Origin: Pseudoxanthomonas mexicana
Lineage (GTDB): Bacteria > Pseudomonadota > Gammaproteobacteria > Xanthomonadales > Xanthomonadaceae
Reading direction: 5' to 3'
NCBI RefSeq assembly: GCF_001556105.1
Contig: NZ_LSIF01000105.1
Coordinates: 1-7,112, forward strand
Length of the DNA stretch: 7,112 bases
The notes under the pieces are model-generated. The model saw only the letters and a program-made list of their open reading frames with translations. It did no database searches and was not told where the DNA came from. The translations under genes and the position numbers were made by a program. This document shows positions 5,739 to 7,112 of this stretch, one piece after another (within the stretch, counting starts at the first letter, position 1; every line of letters begins with the position of its first letter).

Positions 5739-6848
5739 ATGAGCACACCTGCGCCTTCCGACGCACCTCCCGTCCCCGCCGCACCGCCGCCGGCCACGCC
5801 GTCGCGGCCGCGTGCGTCGACGCCGCTGCTGGTGCTGGCGACGCTCGCCGTGGGCTACACGCTCTGGGCCGCGCAGGACGTGGTGCTGCCGGTGCTGCTG
5901 GCGATGTTCTTCGCGCTGGTCGGCAACCCGATCATCCGCGTGCTGCGGCGGCTGTACATTCCGCGTTTCGTCGGCGCACTGATCGTGCTGCTCGGCGGCA
6001 TGGCCTTCACCGGCCTGCTGGCGCAGAAGATGCTGCCGTCGGCGATGGACTGGGCGCAGCAGGCGCCACGCGAAATGCGCCAGCTGGCGCCCAAGCTGCG
6101 CGAATTGACCAAGCCGGTGCAGGAAGCGAACAAGGCCGCGGAGAGCTTCGCCCGCGTCGCCGCCGGTGGCCAGACCTCCGGTCGCCAGCCGCAGGTGGTG
6201 CAGGCCGCCACCGACGACCCCTATCGCAAGCTGCTGGCGACACCGCGCGTGCTGGCGTCATTGCTGGCGGTGGTGCTGCTGACGTTCTTCTTCATGGTCT
6301 ACGGCGAGAACCTGCAGCGCAACGCGATCGCCTTGCTGCCCGGGCGGCAGCAGAAGAAGTTCACCGTCGACATCCTGCATTCGATCGAACGCGAGGTGTC
6401 GCGCTACGTGCTGACCATCAGCATCATCAACACGGTGGTGGGCTTCGTGTTCGCCGGCGTGCTGTACCTGCTGGGCCTGCCGCTGGCCGAGGCGCTGCTG
6501 TGGGGCACGATGGCGGCGCTGCTGAATTTCGCGCCCTACGTGGGACCCTTGATCGGCATGGTGGCGATGCTGCTGGTGGGCTTCATCAGCTTCGAGCAGC
6601 CATTGCAGTCGATGCTGCCGGCGATCACCTACCTGGTGCTGCACACGATCGAAGGCCAGATCATCACGCCGATCATCCTGGGCAAGCGGATGGCGCTGTC
6701 GCCGCTGGTGCTGATCCTGGCGCTGATGTTGTTCGGGTGGTTGTGGGGGATCGTCGGGTTGTTGCTGGCGGTACCGTTGCTGGTCTGCGTGAAGCTGGTG
6801 CTGGCGCGCGTCGAGGGCATGGAGGGGTGGGCGCGGTTGCTGGAGTAA
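5739..6848 (+). CDS. AI-2E family (PerM/UPF0118) membrane transporter
   Basis: 369 aa integral inner-membrane protein. A Pro/Ala-rich tail (1-27) precedes hydrophobic segments at about 29-47, 49-66, 77-96, 170-188, 225-246, 252-282, 292-302 and 320-355. The soluble loop between the third and fourth segments (about 100-168) is typical. Family motifs are NFAPYVGPLIG (263-273) and the C-terminal EGQIITPIILGKRMALSPL...GIVGLLLAVPLL (305-348). Family members have been linked to autoinducer-2 export (TqsA) and to ion or Na+/H+ transport, so the substrate here is unknown. An in-frame ATG at 5637 would put 34 extra residues inside the REP pair; the start at 5739 is preferred, although no strong ribosome binding site precedes it. 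Codon use shifts over the last 39 codons toward TTG and GGG. It stands apart from the yqjDE-like unit because of the repeat pair. Confidence 0.9.
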   Translation: MSTPAPSDAPPVPAAPPPATPSRPRASTPLLVLATLAVGYTLWAAQDVVLPVLLAMFFALVGNPIIRVLRRLYIPRFVGALIVLLGGMAFTGLLAQKMLPSAMDWAQQAPREMRQLAPKLRELTKPVQEANKAAESFARVAAGGQTSGRQPQVVQAATDDPYRKLLATPRVLASLLAVVLLTFFFMVYGENLQRNAIALLPGRQQKKFTVDILHSIEREVSRYVLTISIINTVVGFVFAGVLYLLGLPLAEALLWGTMAALLNFAPYVGPLIGMVAMLLVGFISFEQPLQSMLPAITYLVLHTIEGQIITPIILGKRMALSPLVLILALMLFGWLWGIVGLLLAVPLLVCVKLVLARVEGMEGWARLLE

Positions 6849-6863
6849 TCGCGGCGTTCTGAG

Positions 6864-6900
6864 CCCCTCTCCCGCCGGGAGAGGGGTTGGGGTGAGGGGC
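6864..6900 (+). repeat. Complete dispersed hairpin repeat with G-quadruplex motif after the AI-2E gene
   Basis: CCCCTCTCCC (6864-6873), loop GCC, and GGGAGAGGGG (6877-6886) form a perfect 10-bp stem. It is followed by TTGGGGTGAGGGGC with no T-tract, so it is not a textbook Rho-independent terminator. The G-runs at 6877-6879, 6883-6886, 6889-6892 and 6896-6899, with loops AGA, TT and TGA, satisfy a G-quadruplex pattern. It starts 15 bases after the stop codon, nearly the same distance as the copy after nrdJ. It may stabilise or end the mRNA. Confidence 0.75.
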
Positions 6901-7112
6901 AACGAAGACCGTCGCTTTGGTCCGCCCTTAGCCGTCACAACATCCACGTCGGCGCTTTGATTCCATGGCGCCTTGCGGGATGACTCTTCTTTCTCACGCA
7001 TGGTGCCGCTCGCCGCGGAGGGCCTTCTTGACCAGCCGTTCGGCTGTTAAAGAACGCTTCTTTGCTTGTGCAAAGAAAGAAGCAAAGAAACACACCCCAG
7101 GCGGCACGCCCT
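6901..7112. other. Non-coding tail; no supported gene
   Basis: I see no open frame with a credible start or protein on either strand. A small hairpin CAGCC-GTTC-GGCTG lies at 7033-7046. At 7058-7089 there is an A/T-richer repeat cluster in which TTCTTTGC (7058-7065) pairs with GCAAAGAA (7070-7077). The longer TTCTTTGCTT (7058-7067) alternatively pairs with AAGCAAAGAA (7080-7089). The cluster looks like another dispersed intergenic sequence; I would not call it a terminator with confidence. Confidence 0.6.

Noticed and set aside
5627..6862. 411-codon open frame overlapping the AI-2E gene in another plus frame
   Set aside because: Ala/Gly/Arg-rich translation without membrane helices; the AI-2E frame carries the family motifs.
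6258..7001. Minus-strand 247-codon open frame across the AI-2E 3' end and tail
   Set aside because: It is mostly the antisense of the AI-2E gene and runs through the hairpin repeat; the translation is Gln/His/Arg-rich without motif.

Overview
The window is GC-rich chromosomal DNA with tightly packed, third-position-GC genes. It very probably comes from a gammaproteobacterium of the Xanthomonadaceae/Lysobacteraceae (Lysobacter, Pseudoxanthomonas, Luteimonas, Stenotrophomonas or relatives). The protein families fit, and so do two kinds of dispersed intergenic repeat that I recognise from such genomes: a palindromic unit built on GTGGGAGCGACG and a CCCCTCTCCC/GGGAGAGGGG hairpin. I cannot assign a genus from the sequence alone.

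Layout. Positions 1-24 hold a truncated copy of the CCCCTCTCCC repeat. Positions 38-2188 (minus strand) encode a coenzyme B12-dependent class II ribonucleotide reductase that lacks the usual C-terminal cysteine pair, so it looks like the catalytic half (NrdJa type) of a split enzyme. Positions 2189-2717 are a 529-base divergent control region. For nrdJ it carries a plausible sigma-70 promoter followed by two NrdR-box-like sites 31 bp apart; the degP side holds palindromes and a weak sigma-E-like promoter. Positions 2718-4199 (plus) encode a DegP/DegQ-type periplasmic serine protease. Positions 4284-5563 (plus) are a compact three-gene unit of small membrane-associated proteins (DUF883/YqjD-like, DUF1469/YqjE-like and an unclassified third protein), matching in order the yqjD-yqjE-yqjK block of enteric bacteria. 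Positions 5577-5694 are an inverted pair of REP-type repeats. Positions 5739-6848 (plus) encode an AI-2E/PerM-family membrane protein, followed by a full copy of the CCCCTCTCCC repeat and a non-coding tail with a TTCTTTGC/GCAAAGAA repeat to the window end.

How the parts relate. nrdJ supplies deoxynucleotides and looks to be under NrdR control. degP and the yqjDE-like genes act at the cell envelope and are commonly stress or stationary-phase linked, but nothing here ties them to one regulon. Both outward ends, nrdJ on the left and the AI-2E gene on the right, finish 13-15 bases before a copy of the same hairpin repeat in the same orientation relative to transcription.

I see no prophage, insertion sequence, CRISPR array, toxin-antitoxin or defence locus. 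This is mostly an ordinary housekeeping region. The points most worth checking are the apparently split reductase, its paired NrdR sites, and the hairpin/G-quadruplex repeat.
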